Of a stretch of DNA of 64,000 nucleotides, positions 10,614 through 22,900 are shown piece by piece. The DNA lies in assembly GCA_037178855.1 (NCBI GenBank), contig JASJZC010000005.1, forward strand, positions 6,758,001 to 6,822,000, read 5' to 3'. The position numbers and the translations under genes are program-made. Below the pieces are notes generated by a model. It saw only the letters and a list, made by a program, of their open reading frames with translations, was not told where the DNA came from and did not search any database. Position 1 is the stretch's first letter. Every line of letters starts with the position of its first letter. This stretch comes from Oscheius sp. JU75. Its lineage: Eukaryota; Nematoda; Chromadorea; Rhabditida; Rhabditidae.

Positions 10614-11431
10614 ACCTAAAACATGGCATTGTTTTTACACTATTTTCGTAACAGAAGAAATAGAAGTTTTCGACAAAAAGGAGACTAACGCATCTTTTAG
10701 GGAGCGGTTTCAGAACAAGCTTTGCGCTCGGAAAAGAAGAAGTGGGCAATATGCCAGAACAGCTACATGTTTATGTTTTGTTATTGCTTCAGGCAACTTC
10801 TCTGCGTTTTCAGCAACAAAACAGCCCAAAAGACACGTGGCAAGCGTGAAAAGAGCACGACAAGGAGTGCGAAACTGTCGGGTGCTTCAGAACTTGTGAA
10901 GTGAATCGGAATGGAGGTGTAAGTTCAACGAAAAACAGCCGACACGGGTTTTCCGAAAGAGGCTCAAGATCGATTTTCGGTCTCTGGGGCCAGTGTTGAA
11001 TTTGAACCGCCGATCGTGGAAAGACCTTTTGCATTTGCCGTGCACTCGCGCGCAAATGACATTTTTTGGTAACGATAGTTGGAATGGCGTGTGAGCGAAA
11101 ATGCTGTTTTACGTAAAGGACCCAAGCGGAAAACCTTTGAATCCGTGAAAGGCTGTTTTCTCATTGTTTGTTAGCTGTTTTCCTTCTTCACTTATGTTCA
11201 TTTCACTTCTTTTCACTTACTGTATGGAACAAAAGAGTACACAAAAAAATGACCAACAAGAGCTACTTGAGCCTCTGCTTCAAAGAACTTCAAAGAAACT
11301 AAAGAACAAATGTACTTCTTTACAAGAGAACTCACAGTTCGAGACTGTCTTATGTACTTAGGCGAAGTAGGGTGATTCGCGTTTCACTTTGATCTTTTTC
11401 TTGTACTCGTTATTGATGTTTTCTTTTTCAG
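10614..11431. promoter_or_regulatory. Shared upstream region of divergent genes
   Basis: The 818 bp between the divergent V-ATPase operon and the hnRNP F/H gene must hold both promoters. No clear core-promoter motif or conserved operator was recognised. Short open frames on both strands (e.g. 11164-11361) lack splice support. Confidence 0.4.
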
Positions 11432-13701
11432 ATGAGTGAAGAAACGGCCGTAGTAGCCCCAGAAGTCGTGAAGGTCGAGTCCGTGGATCCGGTGAGTGGT
11501 TTTCTTCCAAACAACAAACAGAACAGGCATTCTGTTTCCGATTGGGAAAACTTCTTAGTCACACCAACTTTTTCAGTCAATCGAGAACAGTGATCCGTCT
11601 CATCAGCTGAGTGTGAATGGCTCTGAGGGAGCCTACGTTCGTCTTCGTGGACTTCCTTTCGCTGCCAAAACCGAGGATATTCACAGCTTCTTCCAAGGTT
11701 AGTTCTTTTGAAACGAGCTCTTATTGCATGCAGATATCCCCGTCGATGAAATTAAAATGACAAACACAAGAGATGGTCGTCCCAGTGGAGAGTGCTACTG
11801 CAAACTGAGATCGGCCGGAGATGCCCAGCGAGCTGTCGCTGAACTCGACAAAAAGAGCATGAACAGCCGTTATATTGAAGGCTAGATCGATTCCTTTTCG
11901 TCTAAAACAGTCTTTTAGTGTTTTCCGTGAGTGAGAGCGAGGTTCAAGGCCTGAAGGGACCAGGATCCGTTGTAGCCGAGCTAGAGGATCGTGTGATTCG
12001 CATGCGTGGACTGCCCTATTCTGCCACGACTGGCGAGATTGAAAACTTCCTTGTCGGTATGTACATGGCCCATCCTAGGGGCTAAGTTTGTCTCTCCTTC
12101 CTAATTCAGTCTTTTCCGGGTACAGGGCTTACATGTGACGAGGTCGTAATCGGGCAAACGGGAGGGCGACCTAGTGGGGAGGCTTACGTTCGTCTAGCTA
12201 CCAAAGAACAAGCAGCGCAAGCGCTCGAATTGAACAGGAAGATGATGGGCTCAAGGTGGGGACTTCTTTCTCTTATTACGACCTGGCTGTGGGTGCTCTG
12301 TCAGCCATACAGGCAACGGCGGTTTCTTGAAATAACCGCGCAAATTCATAATTTTTCAGGTATATCGAGATTTTTCGAACGAACGAGAACGACCTTGAGA
12401 GACATCGTGACAGACCAGAGACTGGCGGCTACAACGGACGCAACTACGGCAGTGGAAGACCGCCATCTCTCCTGTCTCTCGACTATTCTAACAGGTTTGT
12501 TCTCTTATCGTGCTCTTCATTGAACCATCTTTCAGGGATTCCGGCTATAGCCGTCGGGACAATTACGGTGACAGCTACAACGGTCCAGTATATCCAAGTC
12601 GCGGTCGAGGGGCTCCTCGTCCATCTCCTTACGATAACTCTCGAAGATCTGGTGGTGGTGGTCATGGACGCTACGCAGCGCCTGCTTACGGCGATAGCGG
12701 AGAAGCTGACGACGCTTTCAGGAACCCTAATAACGTTCGATTTGATATTATTTAATCAAACAACTAAATTTAGGTTTTCATGAGAGGAATTCCTTTTGAC
12801 GTATCCGTAGCTGAGATTGAGCGCTTCTTCACTCCGTTGCCTTGTTACGAAATCAAGGTACGTATTGTATTTCTTTCCAGTACAAAAAAGAATTCAGATT
12901 GGATACAATCGCGAGAACAGACCTTCCGGAGACGCCGTAGTCGCTTTCTCCCACCAGGGAGACGTGAACATGGCTCTCGACAAGAATAGGCAGTACATGG
13001 GTCGTCGGTAAAAAATTTTTATAGCGTTGAATCATCGGAAAATTCAGCTACGTCGAGCTTTTCACATCTCGAGATGCCCCTCCCCCTATGAGAAGCCTTG
13101 TTTGGAAAAGAATCGGCGGAGCTGCTGCACCAACAGGTGTTTTTTTCCCATTTTCTCTTACAAAATATTGTTCAGCGTACGACTACGGAGCTCGAGCTGT
13201 TCCTTACGACTACGCGGATTCCAGAGGAGGCTATCAACAGACGCCTGGCTACGCTTCCAGCGGCTATCAAGGCTACCAGGCATCTACAACTTCTCAGGCT
13301 GCCGCCAGCAGTGATCCCTATGGTCGTCCAGTTGCTGCTCCGGCCTATGGAGATTCATCATACGGGAACAGCTACGCCGGTTACGACGCCTACTATGGCC
13401 AGACTGCATCAGCCGGTACTTGGCGCGATCCATACGAGCCCAACAAAGATGACCATTCCTGGCCTGGTACCTATTATTACTCTTTTTTTTCGGTAACAGC
13501 CAGGAGTAGTCGTTTTCTGCAGCCTAAACCCTTTTTGTGTTCCAAACTTTTGTAATAAGTCAATTTTCAGCTTACGCTCAAGGAGTCAGCAGCGCTTCCC
13601 ATCCGAGCTGGCCCCAAGCCGGAGCTGCTCCTCCACCACCGCCTCCTCCAAGTCAACGCTACGGCAGTGCCGCCGGACCGGCCTATCCTCCCCGATATTG
13701 A
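11432..13701 (+). CDS. sym-2: hnRNP F/H-type RNA-binding protein with three quasi-RRMs
   Basis: The ATG follows TTCTTTTTCAG by one base. Three qRRM domains can be read. The first has Y-V-R-L-R-G-L-P-F-A-A-K and S-G-E-C-Y-C-K-L. The second has V-I-R-M-R-G-L-P-Y-S-A-T and S-G-E-A-Y-V-R-L. The third has V-F-M-R-G-I-P-F-D-V-S and S-G-D-A-V-V-A-F. Between the second and third is a Gly/Tyr/Arg-rich linker, and the C-terminus is a Tyr/Gly/Ala/Ser-rich low-complexity tail with a proline run (P-P-P-P-P-P-P-S-Q-R-Y). The family binds G-tracts and regulates splicing in the nucleus. An AATAAA lies about 110 bases after the stop (near 13815). The domain order matches nematode SYM-2 and vertebrate hnRNP F/H/GRSF1. 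Confidence 0.9.
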
Positions 13702-13937
13702 TGTTAAATTGGTGTTATTCGGTGTTATTTTCTTCTTATTCTAACCTCTTTTTCATCCATTTTATCTATGCATCTAGATCTCCAACCCTTTTCATGTTTA
13801 TCCTCTTTTCCAAATAAAGTTGTCTCTAGTTATCGAATTAAATTGTTCAAATATGAATTGTATTATCAGCGCGTGTTATCTTTGATGTGTTGCAGAAAAA
13901 TAGAACGGGAAATTTTAAGAAGAATATAATACAACAG

Positions 13938-16900
13938 ATGGGCTGGCCACGACTAGCCGATGCGAGTTGGGTGGCCGAGACGAAGAAACGTCTCGAGATC
14001 CAAGTGAGTTAATTTTTTTCAGCCATTTCTTTTGGTAAAGATTATTCCACATAAACTGCTCCTTTCAGGATGCGTACCGAGCCCGTCTCCAAGAGTCGAC
14101 GCCTTTTGATGAGGCCAAACTTCGTTCTTTGGACTCGACTCTTAAAAAGACGACGGCTTTCATGAAGAAGGTGAAAACCCTCAGCGCGGCCACAGTTCCC
14201 TCGACCGTAGCTGATGTTCCCAAGCTGAATTTGTCCAAGTTTGTGGAGGAAATTGCCCAGGCCATAGCTGAGACCAAAATGAAAGCGTCCGACATTGCTC
14301 CAGTCGTCGACTTCTGCGTCGAAATCGCTCTACGCTATGGTGGGAGATTAGTTGTTCTGACAAATGTTTTAATCTAGGCTCGTTCGCCGCGGCTCTACTG
14401 AGCGAAGTTAAAAAGAATCTGCCTATGAAGAAGACAGACAAAGTGACGAATCCGGCCAAGCTGCGGGTCGACTTTAGATTCCTCTGCGAGCTGGTCGTTT
14501 GTGGTGTTCTCGGCAAGGAGGGCTTACAGGTGTCCACTCTATCTTTTCTGCAAAATATGGAGCAATTCAGTGCATCGGAGCCGTTGTGCAGTATTTGACT
14601 GCCACAGACAAGACCGAATTCGTCCACGTCGGCCTGATCTGCTCATTGAGTCGTCCTGTCGGCTGGCAAATTGCAGGATATGTGCCTCTGCCTGATCCGG
14701 CCGAAGGCAGTGGAATCCAGATCCAGAATGGTGAGCTTTCAGCAGACAGCTACTGTTCGTGTGACTAGAAAAAACTTCTCGGGACTTGCTACGACTTTTA
14801 TTCTATCTACAGCTTTTAATTTCGTTGATACGAACCCAGATGTCCCAGTTATCCACAGCATCCACCACACGGAGCCTGGGTAGCAGTTCCGTCTCCGCAT
14901 CCTCCTGAAATTTCAATTAAAATCGGCAGACCTCTTGCTCTTACCACAACAATATCTCTTGTTCCTCAAAAGAACACCGCTGCCTTCCTTTTGAACGATC
15001 TCTTGAGCAGGCTGCTGTTGAATGCTCGTCTCATCGGCAATAAACTGCTCTTCCTTTTGAGCAGTAGCCAAGTGGACGATAAGAACGAGAAGGCAGACGA
15101 AAGCGAGAGAACGGTTCATGTTGTGTTGTTGATTCTTCCTGTGGCACTCGTTTTATAGCAAAAGTTGCAGTAGATTAGCATTTAGCAAACAGAAAAGTAA
15201 ATACTGCCCGGGTTACGTAGCTCTTTGTCTGATTGTTTGTGTATGTAAATGAGCTCTAGGTGAGACAACAGCTCCGGTTTCGGCACGATTTTCAAATCCA
15301 CTTACAGGAGACCTCTCTCCCGGATCCATCTCGGCCGCCCACAAGAAGATTATCAGCGATTTGCTCCACGACTACCGCAATGTGCTCGTCGAGAGGGTTG
15401 ACAAGGCTTGCTCCGCTATGAATGCGGCTCAGAAGGTAGTCAAACGTCAGGAAAGGACTCGAGGCTGGTCATTTTCCCTTTAGTCTCAACAATTCGAGTT
15501 TAGGAGACGCTTCGGCCGAAGACAAGGCGACATTGGAGACGACTCGATCCGAATTCGAGCGTCTGAAAGTTCTGGCGAATGACCTCAGTCTGGCACTGGG
15601 TGCCCAGCTGAAAACCTTCACCGAAGAGCCGAGTGATGACGAGGAAGACGAGCTGGCAGCCGCGGAAATGAACAAAGCTCTGACCGAGGGACAGGTCGTT
15701 CTCTGGCCCGACGACGAGACCAAGGCCTTCTATGTGAACATTCTCAACATTCGCGAAATTGTCCCCAAAACCCTTTACAAGGTGCTTTTCCTTGATTTGG
15801 ATTAAAAAAATACTTCGAAATTCAGGAGTCGGAGCAGAAGACGGTCGAGACGAGCGAGATGGAGACCTCGGTGGACGCGGTCAATTTGGAGGGTATTGAG
15901 GCGGAAGAAGAGACGATTTCGGTGGAAGAACAGCCTCCGGCCAGAGAGAATACGATTACTCCCACTCTGGACGCTGAACAAATTCAAGAAATTATGGCCC
16001 CTTTGACCGAAGACATGAAACAGCACATGCAGAAGTTTGTCCAGACGATGGATCATCTTGTGAACAGAGAAGTCACCGACCAGGCTGCCCTCGATTTCGT
16101 CTCTCATCTCAATACCAAGGTAATCTTTGGTCTGGAAATAATCTTGCCTGTCCGAATCGAAATTCTGTTCCTGATATACCGAGCCATAAAGAGTCCAGGA
16201 AAAGGTGTCTCGTTTTGAGAACGTTCTAGAAAGTTTAGTTTTCTACCAAGTCCACACATTGCCTAGAGTACTGGGTAGCTGACTGACCGTTTGCACTCGA
16301 AAGTCCCTTTTTGGTCGGTAGACCGGAGTCAGTAAGACGTTTTGAGCTTTCCAAAGCATCATCTCGTTTTATAGGGAAATCGTAAACGCCTCGTAAAGAT
16401 GCTGGTCGGCTGTCCGTCTTCCCGAATGGATCTCGTCCCCTTTTATGCTCGACTCGTCGCCACACTTGCTCCTGTGATGCCCGATGTCACGGCCGAAGTT
16501 GTAAACAATCTCATTCAGTCTTTCCGGTACCCATATTTTTCATTCCATGCTTAAAACAACTGTCAGCATCTTCATCCAACGTTCCAACAGCGAAGATAGG
16601 ATTGAGACGAAGCTGATCAACGTCATGTATATTGGAGAATTAGTTCGTATCTTTTTTACTTAAAATTATCATTTTTGAGGTGAAATTCGGGGTGATTCCG
16701 CGTGCCGAGGCTCTTTCCTGTCTCCGTCAGATGGTCTACGACTTCCGCTGGCACTTTATCGACATGGCCTGTGTGATGCTCGAGACGGCCGGCTTTTTCC
16801 TTTACCGCAATTCGGACAGTCATCCGAAGATGAAGACAATTCTTGACGTCATAATGAAGAAAAGGGAACGGGTCAAAGACGTCCGTCATGTGGTTTGTTA

Positions 16901-19900
16901 GCAGTTATTCTATTCAAAATAACAAGAACAGATGCTGATCGACAATGCCTTCTACGCCTGTATTCCTTCCGAGGGTGGACAGGCCAGAAAGGCACAGGAG
17001 GAACCGGCAATGAACCAATTCATTAAGAAGATGGTTCAAAATGTGACCGAGGAGTCGGTTGACCAGCGAATCAAGATGCTCCGACGACTCAATTGGCTCA
17101 ATGAGGAAGTCTCCAGTTCGTTTTCTATGTTTTCCTTGTCTAAAAAGAAAAAATTCAGGTTTATGTCTGCGATATCTCTCCTCGCCTTGGCTCGTTCCCT
17201 ACTCCAATCTGCCAGCACTGGCTAGTACAATTGCCGGATTGAGGAATCTCTCCCAACACGACTGGATCGGCTGCTGGATTGTCGACGCGCTCACGGAGAC
17301 TGTTAGGTATGTTTTGTAGCCACAAAAATACATTGGGACGCGATTGATAGCAAAAGTTCTTTTTCTAAAAAAATCTATGGAAAAAATCGAAAAGCATAAT
17401 GTTTCGAGTTTTATATGCACGTCCCATTGCCAAGTAAAAGGTGGCTCGCTTGCAACTCGGAAACTGGGCTACCACTGACACGGCTGTCCAGCCGGTCTTG
17501 AATACCTGTCCGTCTGTGACACGGCCGTCGCGGAGCAACTTGTCGAGGTTCTCGAGGTAATGGACAGGAATCGAGTGTGCCAACAAATACATCATTCGCG
17601 ACAGGAACGGACAGCAAAACTATTTCGCTTCGGAGGTCTTGTCCTCTGGTCAGAGGGCTTTCGGAGGTAACAGCCGTACCTTCCAGATCATTCTGACGGA
17701 CAATGCTCAGCGGCAGGTGGTCCGTATCCATTGTCCTCAGGCCGTATTGGGCAGTCGTTGCATCTTCGAGGCTCCTATGGGCATGAGGATCGACCACGTC
17801 ACCGAAATGAGAATTGGATTCCTTGCCAGCGACGCCGTCCTGAAACATACTATTGTCCAAAGGGTGCACGAGGAACTGTTCCCTTCGCGATCGTCTCCGC
17901 GATTACGAGGAAGTATCGGACAGATTGTCAAGCATTATGGAAGACAGTGGAAGCAGATGGTGACTGATGCTTTTCACCTCCCGCTCGAGCTCAACGCCCA
18001 GATGAAGGCTCTTCTCGTTCCTGCAGTTTTCCTTGTAGATTTGATGTACTTAGGCTTCGAAGATCCCAATACTGATAATCATAACGAGGGACGCTAAAAG
18101 TGGTAATAAAGTGGAGTCGCAGCCCTCGTTTTCGAAATTGATAGTTTTTTTTATAGGGGACCTAGGAACAGTTTGCCTTTTGAAGAGACAAGTTAGGCCG
18201 CCGCCCCTTCGGGGCGGTAGCCTAACTTGTTGCGCACCTTGAGGCATATCTACCTTGTCCTTTCCCCAGCAAAAACGATTGCTAATGACCATTTCTAATC
18301 AGCGAAACCCACATCCCACTCTTTGACTCCACTTTCTATCCCTCAAACCCATTTCCCTTTCACTCTTTGAACCCATTTTTCCGATTTCTAGACCCAACTG
18401 CCTGTCCAAGTATTGCTGTCGTCCCTGGGGAGCACAATGACAGTTATATCCTCTGATACCTTTGAATTTTGAATTTGGTTTCTATTCCCTTCTGTCAGCC
18501 TGTACTGGTCCTTCTCTCTCACTTCGCCCTGTTCGCACGCGCCAGTCGAGCTACCATGACAGAAGCAACGTTCTCCCAAAGAAGGTATCTCTCGAACTGA
18601 CTTGACTTGCAAACAATTAGTGTGCGCACAAAATAGTGCACACTAATTGGCAATATTGGCTTCAGACAGACAGAGACGCGAGGACAATTTAAAATAGACA
18701 AGTTAGGCCGCCGCCCCTTCGGGGCGGTAGCCTAACTTGTTGCGCACCTTGAGGCATATCTATCTTGTCCTTTCCCCAGCAAAAACGATAGCTAATGACC
18801 ATCTCTAATCAGTGAAACCCACTTCCCACTCTTTGACCCCACTTTCTATCCCTCAACCCGCTTCCTTTTCACTCTTTGAACCCATTTCCCATTCCTCGAC
18901 CCAACTCCCTGTCCAAGTATTGCTATCGTCCCTGGGGAGCTCAATGACAGTTATATCCTCTGATACCTTTGAATTTTGCCCGGTTTCTATTCCCTTCTGT
19001 CAGCCTGTACTGGTCCTTCTCTCTCACTTCGCCCTGTTCGCATTTCCCGCGCCAGTCGAGGTACCGTGACAGAAGCAACGTTCTCTCAAAGAAGGTATCT
19101 CCCGAACTGACTTGACTTGCCAACAATTAGTGTGCGCACAAAATAGTGCTCACTAATTGGTAATATTGGCTTCAGACAGACAGACAGAGACGCGAGGACA
19201 TTTTGAGCCCCAAGGGATGCTAACGCCCCTTCGGGGCTCAAAATAAAGCCTCATTCCTTCCAAAACTGCTCGATTTCTACTTCCTTCTGTCCAACTGTCG
19301 TGACCCTTTCCTCTCACTACAACCTGTCCGCATTCCCTCCAATCGAGGTACCGTGACAGGAGCAACATTCTCCCAAAGACGCGCTTGCCCAAACTGACTC
19401 GATTCGGCTTGACTTGCCAACAATTAGTGTGCGCACAAAATAGTGCACACTAATTGGCAATATTGGCTTCAGACAGACAGACAGACAGACACAGAGACGC
19501 GAGGACAATTTAAAATAGATTACAGTAGAATCTCTTTCTATCTTTTCGTGATGAGTTTTATGTGATTTGGAATAAAGTTGTCAGATATTTTGTCAAAAAA
19601 TGTTGCTGCTCCTATAGTTCTCTATTACAGGATCGCTCTCGAAGTGCCAGGAGTCTACAATCAGCAGGCCATCGCCTGTGTGACTCTTCTTGGCGAGCTC
19701 TACAACTACAGCGTCTGCGACAGTGCCATTATTTACAAGGTTCCGTTGCTTCTTTCTAAAGTAAATCTCATTTTAGCTCCTATACCAGCTCATCTCCTTC
19801 CCCGAGTATGACGTCGACAGTTGGCAGGACTTCTACCGCGTCCGGATGGTCTGCGAGCTGCTCAACACTATTGGCGAATTCTTCCAAACCGGCAACTCTG

Positions 19901-22900
19901 CGAAGAAGATGGATTATTTTCTGGCTTATTTCCGCAGGTTTTCTCTTCTTTTTATCTTCTTATCTGAAATCGGAGTTCAGATTCTACTGGTTCAAGAAGC
20001 AGCAGTGGCTGATGAATATGGAAGCCGAGACGGGAGATGCCGTTGTCTTCCCGGCCGATGTCGAGGCAGAATACGCGAACTGTATGAAGAAGATCAGAAA
20101 GGCGGTCAAGTTGCCCAAGAATCTGGACGAGTGCGAAAGTGCTGTCGCAGAGATTGAGAAGGAGCTCAAGGCTAACGTGGGTGTTTCATTCTTACTTACT
20201 GTTTTCGTTAACAAACTGTCTTTGTCTTTCTCATAATTCCCTTCAGTTTTTTTCATCTGTCATAGTTGTAGCCCATCGTTGATTCTTTTCCTCTGCTTCG
20301 GTTCGACTTGAAGGCTGTTTACCAATTCTGCCATTTAACATGTTCCAACTCTTTCCTAGTCAAAATACACTATTGGCAAATTCTTCCATTAAATACACTA
20401 TTGGCGAATTCTTCCATTCAATTCGTCAGATTTTTTAGTTTAGCAACGTCTCCGCAGCATGGAGAATTTGTATAGTTTTCGTAGAGTCTCTATAGCCACT
20501 AGCTTGTTTCCCAATTGGATGGCAAACCGTAAGATATCATTGGTTTGCTTTGAACTCACCGTAAACCTAATTGTGCATTTCTTTAAGCTCCGGATTCAAA
20601 AATGCATTTTTATATCAAACCCATGTTTCAAAGACGAACTCAGTTTGCAGATAGACGTCCCCCTCGACGACTACGAGGAAGAGGAAGAAATCCGCCATCT
20701 ACCAGATCGTCAATTGGGCCAGATTAGAGAGGAAGATGAATACGAGTAGGTTCTCTTCTTTTGTTATGCCCCCTCTCGTCTTAAACCACGCACATGTAGG
20801 TATCATCTTCTCGGGGGCTAAAAACTGCGGTCAAGCCATGTTCAACGTATCAAATATCAGCCGAGGAGAGAGCTAGACTTTGAACATTCATTCAGGGGTT
20901 AAATTGGTGCCATCCCCTTGTCTCATCAAATAAGGAGGGAGTCCCTGCTTGGAGACATAGTTCTCCCCCTCCTCGTATGTAATGGATCCCTTCTCATGTC
21001 AATTGAAACTCAATAAGGGCGGAAGCGGTCCGTATCTAAATTTGTTTGCTTTTCGAACGGCCCATGTTAGGAGAAGAAGAGAGTGAAAGATTTATTGTTC
21101 TTGGGTGAATCACAGACACGAGTGAGAGAGATCACAGCTTGAGCAAGTGGAAGGGAATGATTCTAGGGATGGGCACTGTGTGGGCATACCGGGCAGTCTG
21201 ACGAGAAGGAAGGGAGCCGAAAAAGATCTGAAATACACCTGTTTATGTCCCTTTTTGACCCTAAAGGTGGTTAATTTTTCGATTTTTTCAGTGAATCTGC
21301 CGGCACGGCTCGTGAAGCACAGCAGCCTGAACAGCCCCAGGCCTACTCGACCGTTGTTTGCGGCTACGATGATGACAATGAGCAGGAAAAGGTATTTATT
21401 CCTTCTCTCCGCTTTTACAAAATAAGAATAGGTCCACGTTCACATAGAAATGCCGGAGAAAACGGTTGACGACGAAGATTTCGAACGCGAATATGAGCGC
21501 ATGATGGCCGAGGCATTCCGTACTCCCTCAAATGCCGGTGGACCCGCTTTGGACATGACCGTCCCGACCAATGTTCGTCAGAAGTTTACGAGGAATGTCG
21601 GTTTTGGTGAGTTTTTTTCGTTTGAATTCAAAAAAATAGCCTATGCCTCGGGAATTGCCCTCGATGTTGACGTCAGATTGGATTAAGTTGTCCGAAAAGG
21701 GAGGCTAGCTACTCGGTCGGGAGTTTACTGGATCTCTGTGGAAGAAAAGAATAAAATTGTATCCGATTAGACTCATTAACCCAGCTGTTCGCTTTTTTCC
21801 GTGCTCTCCCCTCTCCATAACTCATTCCGCGTTGGTCAGGTGTGCTCTCTCTCTCTCCCTCTCGAAATCCATGTAGTACACATGTCGGACCGACAGGAGA
21901 GAAAGCGAAATGATGATCAGTCGCGTGTCTGGATGATTTATAGCCTGTGTTCAGGTGGTGTAAGACCAGATGTTCCTCTTGTCTTTTTCTTCCCCCTTTA
22001 TATATGGATGTGATAGTTCCCACTACTAAAGATGCAATTTGATAGGGGTGTTGTGTGGACCATGTAAATTTCGTGGCCGTGAACAAACAGCCGCGACCAT
22101 GACATTTGGCAGCCTCTCTGGGGGAGATACATTTCATCATGTAATAATGTCCGAGAGAGCTGTTACATGCGGGAGGGAGCGCGGTTGAAATGGAAATGTC
22201 ACATAAAACCGTCAGGTAGATGGCCTTTCGGATAATTAGGCATAATTAGAGCTGTAGACGGAAGGAAATGATGTGTAGGCACAGTAATATTCCTTTTTTG
22301 TTCGATCTTCTCCTGAGGGACCTTTTCCTTTACCAAATTGCTTATTTAAATAACTCTGCCTGCTCTATGCATAAGTTGCGCGTGGGCCAGAAGAAGGATG
22401 ACGAAAACGAATTTTCCTGTGCCAATTGAATCGCGATTCATAATTCAAAGCGCGAGTTTCCTGGCCGCAGCAGCCGTAAATGCTACGGCGGAAGGACGTC
22501 CCGAAACTCAATAACGGTTCCCGCAGTCTCTGCGCAACCACAAAATACTCATTCTTAGCCTAATTTTGGGTGGGATAGGACGCCCAATAATCAACGTCAC
22601 GTTAGCCCTTCCAGCAATTACAGAGTCGCTGACGAGTTGGACAAATTAAAATTGTGACAAATATTTAAACTATACTATGGATTCTCGGGTTAAAAAGACT
22701 ATTTTCAGCTGACCCGGCGGAATCGGAAGAGGTAGAAGATGCGCCTAGAGCCTCGTCTTTCTCGAATAAAGTGGCGTTGATGACTCGCGGAAAAGGAAAT
22801 AAGGTTTGTGCTTCTTCTTTTTTCACACCCAACCTATGGATTATAAAGGCTGTTCTGAAGACAGTCGTGATCGACGAACAGAAACTGCACGACTCGTGGC

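Larger units (their letters stand above)
18186..19516. repeat. Tandem repeat, ~510-bp unit, about 2.6 copies
   Basis: Copy 1 (18186-18695) and copy 2 (18696-about 19200) are almost identical. The third block (about 19201-19516) keeps the second half of the unit and has a different first part. Each unit carries a GC-rich stem-loop near its start and an A/T palindrome near its end, plus a CAGACAGA microsatellite that lengthens from copy to copy. No coding frame is conserved. It lies in the 2.3-kb smg-3 intron just after the scramblase copy. Related sequence occurs at about 25340-25560 (minus) and 60720-60915 (opposite orientation to the tandem unit), so this is a dispersed family. Confidence 0.85.

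Noticed and set aside
18190-18738. GC-rich TTCG hairpins as bacterial-type terminators or sign of bacterial DNA
   Set aside because: They are flanked by spliced eukaryotic genes and repeat in tandem with no adjacent bacterial frame; a repeat-borne structure is the simpler explanation.
18186-19516. CRISPR-like array
   Set aside because: The repeats are about 510 bp and contiguous, without short unique spacers or cas genes.
21709-22140. 143-codon minus frame in a smg-3 intron
   Set aside because: No signal peptide, domain, acceptor or partner exon, and low-complexity composition.
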